Origin: Hyphomicrobiales bacterium | GTDB taxonomy: Bacteria; Pseudomonadota; Alphaproteobacteria; Rhizobiales; OSC116 | NCBI GenBank assembly: GCA_013214985.1 | Contig: JABSRY010000168.1 | Span: forward strand, 1 to 5,873 | Direction: 5' to 3' | DNA length: 5,873 nt | Part shown: positions 1 through 5,873 of the stretch, one piece after another | Layout of the letters: each line of letters starts with the position of its first letter | Position numbering within the stretch: position 1 is the stretch's first letter | Notes under the pieces: model-generated | What the model saw: only the letters and a program-made list of their open reading frames with translations | The model's database searches: none | Told to the model about the DNA's origin: nothing | Translations under genes and position numbers: made by a program

Positions 1-362
1 GACTGATGGTATTTGTCTTGTATATACTTTCGTACTTCATTGGTCGAGCGGGGTGGGGGCATTCCCAAATGTGCTTTGAGGGCAACTTCCTGTGTAAAAC
101 CAAGATGGCCTTCACGCTTGCTATAAGGCGACAGAACCAAAAACCCCAAACCGTGCTTGATAAAATGACGGCGCCATGAGCGGATCGTCTCGCCATCCAG
201 AAAAAGCGCATCTGCAACTTTTTGCGGCTGCCAGTTCTTGTCCAGAAGCAGCAATGCATTGGCCCGCCGTATAATCAAACCATCTGCCTTACGCTGACGC
301 AAAACATGACCAAGCGCTTTACGCTCCTCATCTGTCAGGGAAAATGATTTGTTTGTTACCAT
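1..362 (-). CDS. IS630-family transposase, N-terminal part (runs off the left edge)
   Basis: This is the first 120 residues of a DDE transposase that would cut and paste its own insertion sequence. The visible part is the DNA-binding end. It opens MVTNKSFSLTDEERKALGHV and contains a helix-turn-helix-like stretch (QPQKVADALFLDGETIRSWR, about residues 49-68), followed by the basic linker RRHFIKHG. The tail PPPRSTNEVRKYIQDKY, near the left edge, is where IS630-type proteins enter their second helix-turn-helix. The catalytic DDE domain would lie outside the window, so activity cannot be judged. The start is the ATG at 362-360, and an in-frame TAG lies a few codons upstream. No good ribosome binding site is seen. 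The DNA is more GC-rich than the rest of the window, which fits an acquired element. The family call rests on recognised sequence style, not a search. Confidence 0.8.
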   Translation of the reverse strand, partial: MVTNKSFSLTDEERKALGHVLRQRKADGLIIRRANALLLLDKNWQPQKVADALFLDGETIRSWRRHFIKHGLGFLVLSPYSKREGHLGFTQEVALKAHLGMPPPRSTNEVRKYIQDKYHQ

Positions 363-381
363 GCTTAATAGTAGAAGCTAA

Positions 382-409
382 ATTAAATGATTTGGCTAGA
401 GGCTGTAAA
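382..409 (-). promoter_or_regulatory. Possible sigma-70 promoter for the transposase
   Basis: On the minus strand, TTTACA (409-404) and TTTAAT (387-382) each match five of six bases of the -35 and -10 consensus. They are separated by 16 bp and sit just upstream of the transposase ATG at 362. The region is AT-rich, so chance matches are easy and this is tentative. The terminal inverted repeat of the element should also lie between about 363 and 500. It cannot be picked out without the other end of the element. Confidence 0.25.
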
Positions 410-504
410 ACTATTTTATTGGTGAGTCTGAGTATAACAAAGTTAAAAAATTAAATAAGTTTTCAAATGGCTATATATCAGACTTTCTAAATTATTCGGA
501 TGAT

Positions 505-1227
505 ATGCAAATGGTCGAAAATAGCTTTGGCTTGGCAGTCTCTTGTTTGCCTTGCCCATCTTTTTGGTATGGCAATATATTGCATCTGTTTAATGCACCC
601 GATAAAAATATCACGGGCGATGAACTGAGTATGCTTTGGGATGAGCATGTTGCAAAAATTGCCCCGAATGCGCCTAAAAAAACCATAGGTTGGGAGCTGC
701 CACATAGTGTGGATTATCAAAATATTAGAAACGAATTTGAACTAGATATCAGTTTAATGCTTAAATATGACCCAGATATAGATGCTCAAAAGGTCGCAAA
801 CCATAAAGTCGTCGCTTTAAAAAACCATCAGTGGAAGCCGTTTTTCAATTTGCATCAAACTATAAATGGTGTCGAAGCCGATGATTTTACGATCTGGCAA
901 CATTCAACTTTTAAAACATTTTTTAAAAATGGCGTCGGCCAACAGTTTGTTATCTGGGATGGTGATCAAATTGCTGCAGCCGCAGGTTTGGCTTGGCAAG
1001 GCACAATTTATCGCTATCAAATGGTCGCAACACGAGAAATTCATCGAAGGCGCGGTTATGCCTCGGCAATTATAGCATATATTCGCGATTTTGCACTTGA
1101 ACGCGGCGCAACCGAAATTTATCTAGGCGGCGAAAAAGATAGCCACGCAGCAGGCATTTACCAACGCGCAGGCTTTAAAATGGATAGCTATGTGTATTCG
1201 ATTTTGGCAGACAGATCTAACGTCTAA
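505..1227 (+). CDS. GNAT-family N-acetyltransferase
   Basis: This is a cytoplasmic enzyme predicted to move an acetyl group from acetyl-CoA to an amine; the substrate is unknown. The GNAT fold lies in the C-terminal half. Strand beta4 is YQMVATREIH (171-180), the pyrophosphate-binding motif is R181-R-R-G-Y-A186 (R/Q-x-x-G-x-G/A), and the closing segment is AAGIYQRAGF, whose Tyr219 sits where many family members have the general acid. The N-terminal half (residues 1-130) holds SFWYGNILHLFNAPD and resembles a subgroup with an added N-terminal domain. As drawn, the protein is 240 residues. The ATG at 505 (or the one at 511) has no clear Shine-Dalgarno sequence. The frame is open back to 409 with no other ATG, GTG or TTG in between, so the true N-terminus may have been removed or altered. 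The IS630 transposase lies divergently on the left and a decayed region on the right, so context gives no substrate clue. Confidence 0.82.
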   Translation: MQMVENSFGLAVSCLPCPSFWYGNILHLFNAPDKNITGDELSMLWDEHVAKIAPNAPKKTIGWELPHSVDYQNIRNEFELDISLMLKYDPDIDAQKVANHKVVALKNHQWKPFFNLHQTINGVEADDFTIWQHSTFKTFFKNGVGQQFVIWDGDQIAAAAGLAWQGTIYRYQMVATREIHRRRGYASAIIAYIRDFALERGATEIYLGGEKDSHAAGIYQRAGFKMDSYVYSILADRSNV

Positions 1228-1264
1228 ATTATATACCAAAGTTATAAATTCAAACAAATTTTAA

Positions 1265-1289
1265 AATGGTCTGAATGCAGTTGACCATT
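1265..1289. repeat. Short inverted repeat upstream of the decayed operon
   Basis: AATGGTC (1265-1271) and GACCATT (1283-1289) are perfect 7-bp complementary arms around an 11-base spacer, 60 bases before the start of the first pseudogene. No T-run follows, so it is not a standard terminator of the acetyltransferase gene. It could be an operator or chance. The right arm extends to TTGACCA (1281-1287), which equals one half of the published E. coli RutR site. The two arms point the opposite way from a RutR palindrome, so it is not that site in its known form. Confidence 0.3.
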
Positions 1290-1339
1290 GCCTCTGCGAT
1301 AAATTGTTGAATGATCAATACTCAAATCAATTACACAAT

Positions 1340-1343
1340 GAGG
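1340..1343 (+). promoter_or_regulatory. Ribosome binding site fixing the start of the first pseudogene
   Basis: GAGG followed by GTAAA and then ATG at 1349 is the best Shine-Dalgarno/start pair on the plus strand of this window. It marks 1349 as the original start of the gene that is now broken into three frames, even though the surviving frame from here closes after only 30 codons at 1441. Confidence 0.6.
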
Positions 1344-1348
1344 GTAAA

Positions 1349-2477
1349 ATGAATAATCAAGAAACAATAGGTTCCAAAAAACCAGAGCGTGTAACTCCTA
1401 AAGCTGAAGCGACCATAATTTGGGCAATAGAAAAGAAGTAGTTCAAATGTTTGTATATCCAAATAATGTGAGCGGAAATAATTTCTTGGATATGGGTTTG
1501 GAAACAACAATTAAAAAATATCTAAATGATACATTTGTTAGAGAAAGCACAGACATTGTTTGCGTCGCACTGACACTGAATACTGATTGTCCATTAGCGG
1601 CACAGATGCAAGCAGTTATGTAGCACCTGTCGAAAATTTTATGGCAGCAGGCTTACTTGGTCTGCAAGCCAGTATTTTTCTTGGCGGGTCGGGTGCTTGG
1701 CTTTGTAAATGGCGTTTCTTCTTGCCATTAGGTTTGGCAATGAAAAATAACTATTGTGTCGAATTATTACATTTTCCGCCCGATTACACAATCGAGGAAG
1801 ATCAGGATTATCTGCGAGCCAATACGCTCATTCGCTGGGGTGAATGTCTGATTGCAAATGGTGCAGCACCAAGTGAAGTTGATCGTTACCAAACGACGAT
1901 TGATATATATCCAATTGGTGCTGATTCTGGAGAGGGTTCTGATATAGACGCCATTGTGCTGAATAATGACTATACGCCATATACAAATGAGTTACTTCTG
2001 CAATGGACTTCATCCGATGCCGGTGTTGCCAAACCATTAGTTGCGTTTGGGGGCACGGTACGCAGTTGGTTTGAAGATCAGCTTGGTTTATCTAATTTGG
2101 CAGTCGGAGATAGTGGTAATGTGACGATAAATAGTGTTCAAATTCCATATACGATTGCCAATCGTCCATCTTATTTTTATAATGCGATTGATGATAACCT
2201 CACACCGCAAGAAAACTACCCAACAATTCAACCCATTATGCAAGACGATCTAATCTCTTCATTATGGCAAGTTATCATGAAGGGTGACCCTACTATTGAC
2301 CCCGTTGTCGCATATGACAATGCCGCGGCATATTATGACACTGATGCTGGACAGACAAAAATATGCGAACAAGTCTATATTCAAGGTTTTGACTATGATG
2401 CTATTTTAGCACAAACGGAATGTCTAATTCCTGTAAAATATACAAAATCTGAACGCGATGAACAACGGAATGCAACA
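1349..2477 (+). pseudogene. Unidentified gene, frameshifted into three pieces
   Basis: I do not recognise the family. Coding signal begins at ATG 1349 (MNNQETIGSKKPERVTPKAE) and stops at TAG 1439-1441. It continues in the next frame (EVVQMFVYPNNVSGNNFLDM, to TAG 1621-1623), then in a third frame from about 1593 (ISGTDASSYVAPVENFMAAG). Each change fits loss of one base: one from the A run at 1431-1434, the other around CC at 1591-1592. Joined up, this is about 375 residues, acidic, with no signal peptide. One hydrophobic run (FMAAGLLGLQASIFLGG) looks too short and glycine-rich to be a confident membrane segment. Distinctive parts are LLHFPPDYTIEEDQDYLRAN, IRWGECLIANGAAPSEVDRY, IYPIGADSGEGSDIDAIVL and KPLVAFGGTVRSWFEDQLG. 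The third frame has no stop before the cdd start, so the original end is not visible; 2477 is a nominal limit. Position just ahead of cdd suggests a shared former operon. A single gene of this make-up is inferred, not proven. Confidence 0.55.
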
Positions 2478-3337
2478 ATGGCAAGGCTTAAAAAACTGAA
2501 GATCCCCGAAAATTTTGAGACGCATAGACTAAAAGCATTTGCAAAATATTGTAAAAAGCCTCATTTCTACCTAAACTATTAGTTTCAGAAATAAGGCAGA
2601 TAACTGAGCTAACAACCGAAGAAATCATGATTTCATTGCTGCCAACCGCAGCAGCTTACTCGCGTTCAGTAATTTCTAACTTTCCGGTTGGCGCTGTTGC
2701 CTTATCCTCCGGTACTGAAAATATGTATTTAGGCGCGAGTATGGAGTCTGCAAATGAGTCATTAACTTATGTAACGCACGGCGAACAATCGGCGATGAAT
2801 AATGCATAGGCTAACGGTGAAATTGGGCTTGAATCATTCACTATAAATGCTGCTCCATGCGGGTATTGCCGTCAATTTTTATATGGAACAACAACAGCAG
2901 AGACAATGAATATATTGCCAAATGCATTCGGGCCCGCTGACTTGGGCATAACGGGTGCTTTAATGGAAGCGCAAAATCATAATTTGAGCATAGCATCCAC
3001 TAGTGACCTGGCTTTGACAGCACTTGTTGAAGCCAATGCTAGCTATTCTCCTTACACTAATGATTTTTCGGGCGTGGCACTTCTTTTAGCAAATGGGACA
3101 ACATATGGCGGCAGATATGCCGAAAACGCGGCCTATAACCCGAGCAAATCACTGATGGAAATGGCATTGTCTAACATGAATATGGGAGAAGCAGAGCAAT
3201 CAAGCTACAGAATTATCGAAGCTTTATTGGTTGAGCCGTCCACGGCTGCAATTAGTCAACGAGAAGCATGTGAGAATTTGTTATCAGCCGTATCACCTCT
3301 AATAATTTTACAATATATAGTTGCCGATAGCCAATAG
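2478..3337 (+). pseudogene. cdd: Cytidine deaminase (E. coli-type, two-domain), inactivated
   Basis: The intact enzyme hydrolyses cytidine and deoxycytidine to uridine and deoxyuridine plus ammonia in pyrimidine salvage. Rebuilt from ATG 2478 it has 286 residues (E. coli Cdd has 294). A helical N-terminus (FLPKLLVSEIRQITELTTEE) leads to the catalytic domain (SNFPVGAVALSSG). The zinc ligands are His101, Cys128 and Cys131 (PCGYC), with proton shuttle Glu103 (THGEQSA); E. coli has His102, Glu104, Cys129 and Cys132. The C-terminal pseudo-catalytic domain follows (SPYTNDFSGVALL, GRYAENAAYNPS). There are three lesions. Five A bases at 2553-2557, where six keep frame, shift reading into the frame used from 2555 onward. 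TAG at 2807-2809 (codon 111) replaces the Trp of E. coli SHAWLSGE. About 13 codons are missing after CRQF (around 2879-2915) relative to E. coli. The near-identity of residue numbering supports ATG 2478 as start. Truncation at codon 111 removes both zinc cysteines, so no activity is expected. Confidence 0.9.
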
Positions 3338-3392
3338 CCAAATTAAAATTGTTAGAGCACTAAATGACACAAATATATCCCACTTACGTCAT

Positions 3393-4028
3393 TCATTGTT
3401 GAGGTAAACAGCCATTTAATATATTTTGAACAATTGATTTATGGGCTTGTTCGAAATCTGTTTTGGTTAATTTGTGTTTTCCAAGTGTTAATTCTGCAAT
3501 GTTAGAATAATTGGCATAAAACTCAGTACTTGCCCATAGAATAATAAAAAAGTGCCTAGTATCAAGCGGTTTTAATTTGCCTTCAGATATCCAATATTCC
3601 ACGACTTGCTCATATTTACGAGTGACTTGCACAATATGTTGGCGTTGTTTTTTGCTTAAAAATTGACCACCTCTGAGCATTTCAAATGTAAAAAATTTAG
3701 ATTCTATGATGTTATTTCTAGCATATTCTAATTTTGCTTTAACATATTCGCTAATCGCATCTTCTGGTTCTAAATCTGGCTTAATATGCTCAAATGCCTT
3801 ATCCCACCCTGCCAATACATTTTCAATTAGGCGTTCATAAATTTCAGTTTTGTTACTAAAATAATAATAGACGTTGGCTTTTGGTAAGTTACATTCGGTT
3901 GCAATATCTGTTAAACGGGTGCCATCTAAACCTTTTCTTGAAAAAACAATGACCGCACCTTCTAGTATTTTGGCTTCATTTTTAGATCTAATTCCAATAT
4001 CTGATTTTTTAATAACTTTTTTTTGCAT
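3393..4028 (-). CDS. RutR-like TetR-family transcriptional regulator
   Basis: This is a dimeric DNA-binding regulator that probably senses a pyrimidine base. The helix-turn-helix is about residues 38-60 (RLTDIATECNLPKANVYYYF), and the ligand domain is of the YcdC/RutR type. Several segments match E. coli RutR position for position: FFTFEMLRGG against FCMEMLAGA, EYWISEGKLKPLDTRHF against GWVKSGKLAPIDPQHL, and IILWASTEFYANY against FMIWASTQHYADF. In E. coli, RutR binds uracil or thymine and controls pyrimidine catabolism. I chose ATG 4028, giving 211 residues (E. coli RutR has 212). A TTG at 4085 would add 19 AT-rich codons with no family match. The gene lies 220 bases downstream of the ABC ATPase gene on the same strand, and its promoter region carries two palindromes of RutR geometry, so autoregulation is likely. 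No rut genes are in the window. Ligand and targets are inferred from the family. Confidence 0.85.
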   Translation of the reverse strand: MQKKVIKKSDIGIRSKNEAKILEGAVIVFSRKGLDGTRLTDIATECNLPKANVYYYFSNKTEIYERLIENVLAGWDKAFEHIKPDLEPEDAISEYVKAKLEYARNNIIESKFFTFEMLRGGQFLSKKQRQHIVQVTRKYEQVVEYWISEGKLKPLDTRHFFIILWASTEFYANYSNIAELTLGKHKLTKTDFEQAHKSIVQNILNGCLPQQ

Positions 4029-4123
4029 TTTATGATTTAACTTTATAATTTTTATTGGTTTAAATTTATCTATGTAAATCAACAAGTTTACCAGATAATT
4101 GATTTATATTCATTTTAATTATT

Positions 4124-4150
4124 TTTATAACATTCTGACACTTTAGTCAA
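4124..4150 (-). promoter_or_regulatory. Likely promoter of the TetR/RutR-like gene
   Basis: On the minus strand, TTGACT (4150-4145) can serve as the -35 box. TATAAA (4129-4124), preceded by TGT, can serve as an extended -10 at 15-bp spacing; TAAAAA at 17 bp is the alternative. Initiation near 4115 would leave a leader of about 85 bases before ATG 4028. The -35 box lies inside the nearer palindrome, as expected for a repressor that blocks its own gene. Confidence 0.5.
4136..4149. promoter_or_regulatory. Candidate RutR-like operator, site 1
   Basis: The site reads TGAC-ACTTTA-GTCA, a palindrome with 4-bp core arms around six bases. The published E. coli RutR site, TTGACCA-NN-TGGTCAA, has the same TGAC-N6-GTCA frame. 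On the minus strand the flanked form is CTTGACTAAAGTGTCAG. It overlaps the probable -35 element of the adjacent regulator gene. Binding by that regulator is inferred from position and geometry. Confidence 0.55.
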
Positions 4151-4167
4151 GTTTGTAAAATAAAAGT

Positions 4168-4181
4168 TGACATTTTAGTCA
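4168..4181. promoter_or_regulatory. Candidate RutR-like operator, site 2
   Basis: The site reads TGAC-ATTTTA-GTCA and differs from site 1 at one base in fourteen. The two centres are 32 bp apart, about three helical turns, so two dimers would sit on the same face of the DNA. It lies upstream of the regulator's -35 box. A second identical-pattern palindrome in an AT-rich gap makes coincidence unlikely. Confidence 0.55.
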
Positions 4182-4248
4182 GGTTTTTGCTAGCGTCTAG
4201 GAAACAAATTCAATGAGAAGCCAATAAATAATGTTAACAATTGCCGTC

Positions 4249-5772
4249 TCATATTTCAGCTCCAATCATCGCTGCGCCAATTTCTTTAATGTCAAAGGGT
4301 GGCATAAACTCGCCAACAATTTTGCCCGACAAAAAAACAACGACCCTGTCAGAAATATCAAAAATTTCATCTAGGTCAGAAGAAATCAATATAATCCTAC
4401 AGCCATTATTTTTTGCTTTTCTTAGTGATTTCCATACAAAATCTGTCGCACCAATATCCAACCCTCTAGTGGGTTGTGCGGCAATAATAAGCCTGGCATT
4501 TTCATCCATTTCCCTCGACAAAATAACTTTTTGCGCATTCCCACCTGAGAGTGACCCAGCAAGTTGTTCGACAGAAGAACATTTAACATTCCACTTTTTA
4601 AGGGCTTCGTCGCAATTTTTTTTATCTATCTCTGGCTTAATAAATGAAAAAATGGGACTTTGTAAATATTTCCTTATCGACCAATTTTCCCATAAAGATG
4701 CGCTTAAACTTAAGCCTTCGACATTGCGTTCAAACGGAATAATCCGCAACCCAATTGCTCGACGTTCTAAATGGCTATTTTTTGTAACATTGAGGTTGTT
4801 TAAAAAAATTTCACCTTTTTCTATCCCTACCAGATAGGCGATTGATCTAACTAATGTTCGTTGGCCGTTACCTTCTATCCCTGCAATGCCGACAATTTCT
4901 CCGCTTGCGACTTGAAAGTCTATATTATCTAGCCTTGCACCTTCAACGTCTTTCACTGTAGAAATACCGTTCATTTTCAGCACCATTTGATCTGATATAT
5001 GACTTTTATTTTGATCAATTTTATCGTTTTGTAATTGTTTGCTCGAATTTTCTCCAATAATCATTTCTGATAATTTTTTGCGATCAATATTGGCACAGTC
5101 TGTTGGGCTTTGCACTAACTTGCCACCCCGTAAAACGGTAACAGTGTCTGCAATTTTCAACACTTCTTTAAGTTTGTGTAAAACCAGAATTATTGTCACA
5201 CCATTTTTTTGCAGTTTTCTTATCCTGTCAAATAATTTTTCTGTGGTTTCTGGAGATAAAACCGCCGTTGGTTCATCTAGAATTAAAAACTTAGCGTCGC
5301 TGACCAATGCTCTTGCAATTTCAACAGCTTGTTGAGTTTCCACTGGTAAATCTTTAATTTTCATACTGGCCTTAACATTTATATCGAGTCGATCTAAATG
5401 CTTTTGCCATGTTTTCTCTAATTTTCTTTTGGTGAACAAACCACCCGTTGGGGCACCAAACTGCATGGCTTCTGCAACTGTAAATGAAGGCGGTAAAGCA
5501 AAGCTTTGATGCACAAGCTCAACCCCAGCTAAACGCGTTTTCTCAACGTTTCCACCTAACATGGGTGTATTATTAATGACCATTTCGCCTTTTGTTGGCT
5601 TAATAAGCCCTGCAACAACCCGTGCAAATGTTGTTTTTCCGGCGCCATTTTGTCCGACAACCGCATGAATTTTACCCCGTTCAAACGCTACGCTAATGTT
5701 TTGGAGAGCCTTGATGGCACCAAATGACACAGTGATATTTTTACATTCAAATATTTTTTCACTATTTTTCAT
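4249..5772 (-). CDS. ABC transporter ATP-binding protein, nucleoside/simple-sugar importer class
   Basis: This is a cytoplasmic ATPase that powers uptake through membrane permeases. Its 507 residues hold two fused nucleotide-binding domains, as in the YufO/RnsB-type nucleoside and RbsA-type sugar systems. Domain 1 has Walker A GQNGAGKT (40-47), Q-loop Gln89, a signature-like LPVETQQ (142-148), Walker B FLILDEPTA (162-170) and H-loop His199. Domain 2 has the altered Walker A GIEGNGQR (298-305, no Lys), the full signature LSGGNAQKV (408-416), and Walker B ending AAQPTRGLD, where Gln433 replaces the catalytic Glu and serine replaces the H-loop His. This asymmetry is normal for the class. AGGG (5782-5779), seven bases before ATG 5772, is a good ribosome site. 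The gene follows the binding-protein end by 32 bases, so they form one operon. No permease gene lies between its stop and the regulator, so the permeases must be elsewhere. Nucleoside or base substrate is inferred from class, the RutR-like neighbour and the nearby cdd remnant; a sugar is possible. Confidence 0.9.
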   Translation of the reverse strand: MKNSEKIFECKNITVSFGAIKALQNISVAFERGKIHAVVGQNGAGKTTFARVVAGLIKPTKGEMVINNTPMLGGNVEKTRLAGVELVHQSFALPPSFTVAEAMQFGAPTGGLFTKRKLEKTWQKHLDRLDINVKASMKIKDLPVETQQAVEIARALVSDAKFLILDEPTAVLSPETTEKLFDRIRKLQKNGVTIILVLHKLKEVLKIADTVTVLRGGKLVQSPTDCANIDRKKLSEMIIGENSSKQLQNDKIDQNKSHISDQMVLKMNGISTVKDVEGARLDNIDFQVASGEIVGIAGIEGNGQRTLVRSIAYLVGIEKGEIFLNNLNVTKNSHLERRAIGLRIIPFERNVEGLSLSASLWENWSIRKYLQSPIFSFIKPEIDKKNCDEALKKWNVKCSSVEQLAGSLSGGNAQKVILSREMDENARLIIAAQPTRGLDIGATDFVWKSLRKAKNNGCRIILISSDLDEIFDISDRVVVFLSGKIVGEFMPPFDIKEIGAAMIGAEI

Positions 5773-5778
5773 ATTAAG

Positions 5779-5782
5779 CCCT
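5779..5782 (-). promoter_or_regulatory. Ribosome binding site of the ABC ATPase gene
   Basis: AGGG on the minus strand, followed by CTTAAT and then the ATG at 5772-5770, gives normal spacing and confirms this start. No promoter is visible in the 32-base gap, so transcription must enter from the binding-protein gene. Confidence 0.6.
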
Positions 5783-5804
5783 GATTATTTGGTGCCAATT
5801 TAGC

Positions 5805-5873
5805 TTATAGTTCGGTGTTAAATGGAATTTTTAATGAACCATCCATTATTGTGCTTCTGATTTTTTCAATATC
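5805..5873 (-). CDS. C-terminal end of a probable BMP-family substrate-binding protein (partial)
   Basis: Only the last 22 residues are in the window: IEKIRSTIMDGSLKIPFNTE with one residue on either side, then TAA at 5807-5805. BMP (basic membrane protein)-family binding proteins often end with a helix followed by a short segment such as G-x-(I/L)-K-(V/I)-P, and they precede an ATPase of exactly this class. These proteins capture nucleosides or related ligands outside the inner membrane and deliver them to the permease. The call rests on that short tail plus operon position, so another binding-protein type cannot be excluded. Confidence 0.55.
   Translation of the reverse strand, partial: DIEKIRSTIMDGSLKIPFNTEL

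Noticed and set aside
1700..2300. Uracil-DNA-glycosylase-like order of motifs in the unidentified gene (AFGGTVRSW followed later by ANRPSYFYN)
   Set aside because: The resemblance is only in general layout; the defining motifs of that family are not present, so no function was assigned.
2550..2560. Programmed -1 frameshift on the AAAAAG run, which would join the ATG 2478 start to the rest of Cdd
   Set aside because: The run and direction suit slippage, but the downstream nonsense codon would still end translation. A lost A base in a decaying gene is the simpler explanation.
2807..2809. TAG read through or recoded (suppressor or pyrrolysine) to give full-length Cdd
   Set aside because: E. 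coli has Trp at this position, TGG to TAG is one base, and the same gene also carries a frameshift and a deletion. No recoding signal is seen.
1349..3337. Frameshifts as sequencing error
   Set aside because: All the frameshifts are single-base losses, at least two of them in A runs, so this deserves a read check. However, the equally A/T-run-rich ATPase and regulator genes are intact, and a nonsense substitution and an internal gap are also present.
3363..3393. AATGAC ... GTCATT inverted repeat between cdd and the regulator gene as a bidirectional terminator
   Set aside because: The arms are only six bases, the loop is 19 bases and there is no GC-rich stem or T-run.
4167..4196. Plus-strand promoter starting with TTGACA at 4167
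   Set aside because: No acceptable -10 box follows at 16-18 bp and no plus-strand gene lies downstream; the TTGACA is part of the palindrome.
4241..4837. Long plus-strand open frame opposite the ABC ATPase; similar frames at 5039-5335, 866-1075 and minus 1828-2037
   Set aside because: They lie over strong coding sequence in another frame, lack ribosome sites and have no protein-like motifs.
1..5873. CRISPR array, tRNA, rRNA or riboswitch
   Set aside because: No regularly spaced repeats, cloverleaf-like segments or conserved rRNA stretches were seen on either strand.

Overview
The window is AT-rich (roughly 35-40% GC by eye, more GC-rich in the first 360 bases). It looks like an accessory or decaying stretch of a Gram-negative, probably proteobacterial, genome. 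The evidence for that is a RutR-type TetR regulator, an E. coli-type two-domain cytidine deaminase and a BMP-type ABC uptake system. The genus cannot be named from this sequence.

Left part, bases 1 to about 1230. The window opens inside an IS630-family transposase on the minus strand, of which only the N-terminal 120 residues are present. Next comes an intact GNAT-family acetyltransferase on the plus strand. Its reading frame stays open upstream of the first ATG, and that ATG has no clear ribosome binding site.

Middle part, bases 1349 to 3337, plus strand. This is the most informative stretch: two consecutive dead genes. The first is an unidentified gene whose coding signal moves through three frames and then runs in frame into the second. 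The second is cdd (cytidine deaminase). It can be rebuilt almost end to end against E. coli Cdd, with His101, Glu103, Cys128 and Cys131 in place. It is broken by a 1-base loss in an A tract, a TAG at a position that is Trp in E. coli, and a gap of about 13 codons.

Right part, bases 3393 to 5873, minus strand. A transport operon enters from the right edge: the last 22 codons of a probable BMP-family binding protein, then an intact 507-residue double-domain ABC ATPase of the nucleoside/simple-sugar class. After 220 bases comes an intact RutR-like TetR regulator. The gap before the regulator holds two near-identical palindromes, TGAC-N6-GTCA, 32 bp apart. They have the same geometry as the published E. 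coli RutR operator (TTGACCA-NN-TGGTCAA), and one overlaps the likely -35 box of the regulator gene.

Taken together, the locus looks like a pyrimidine/nucleoside uptake and salvage region: importer, uracil-type sensor and cytidine deaminase. The enzymatic arm has been lost by mutation while the importer and regulator still read as intact. The functional link is inferred from family membership and proximity.
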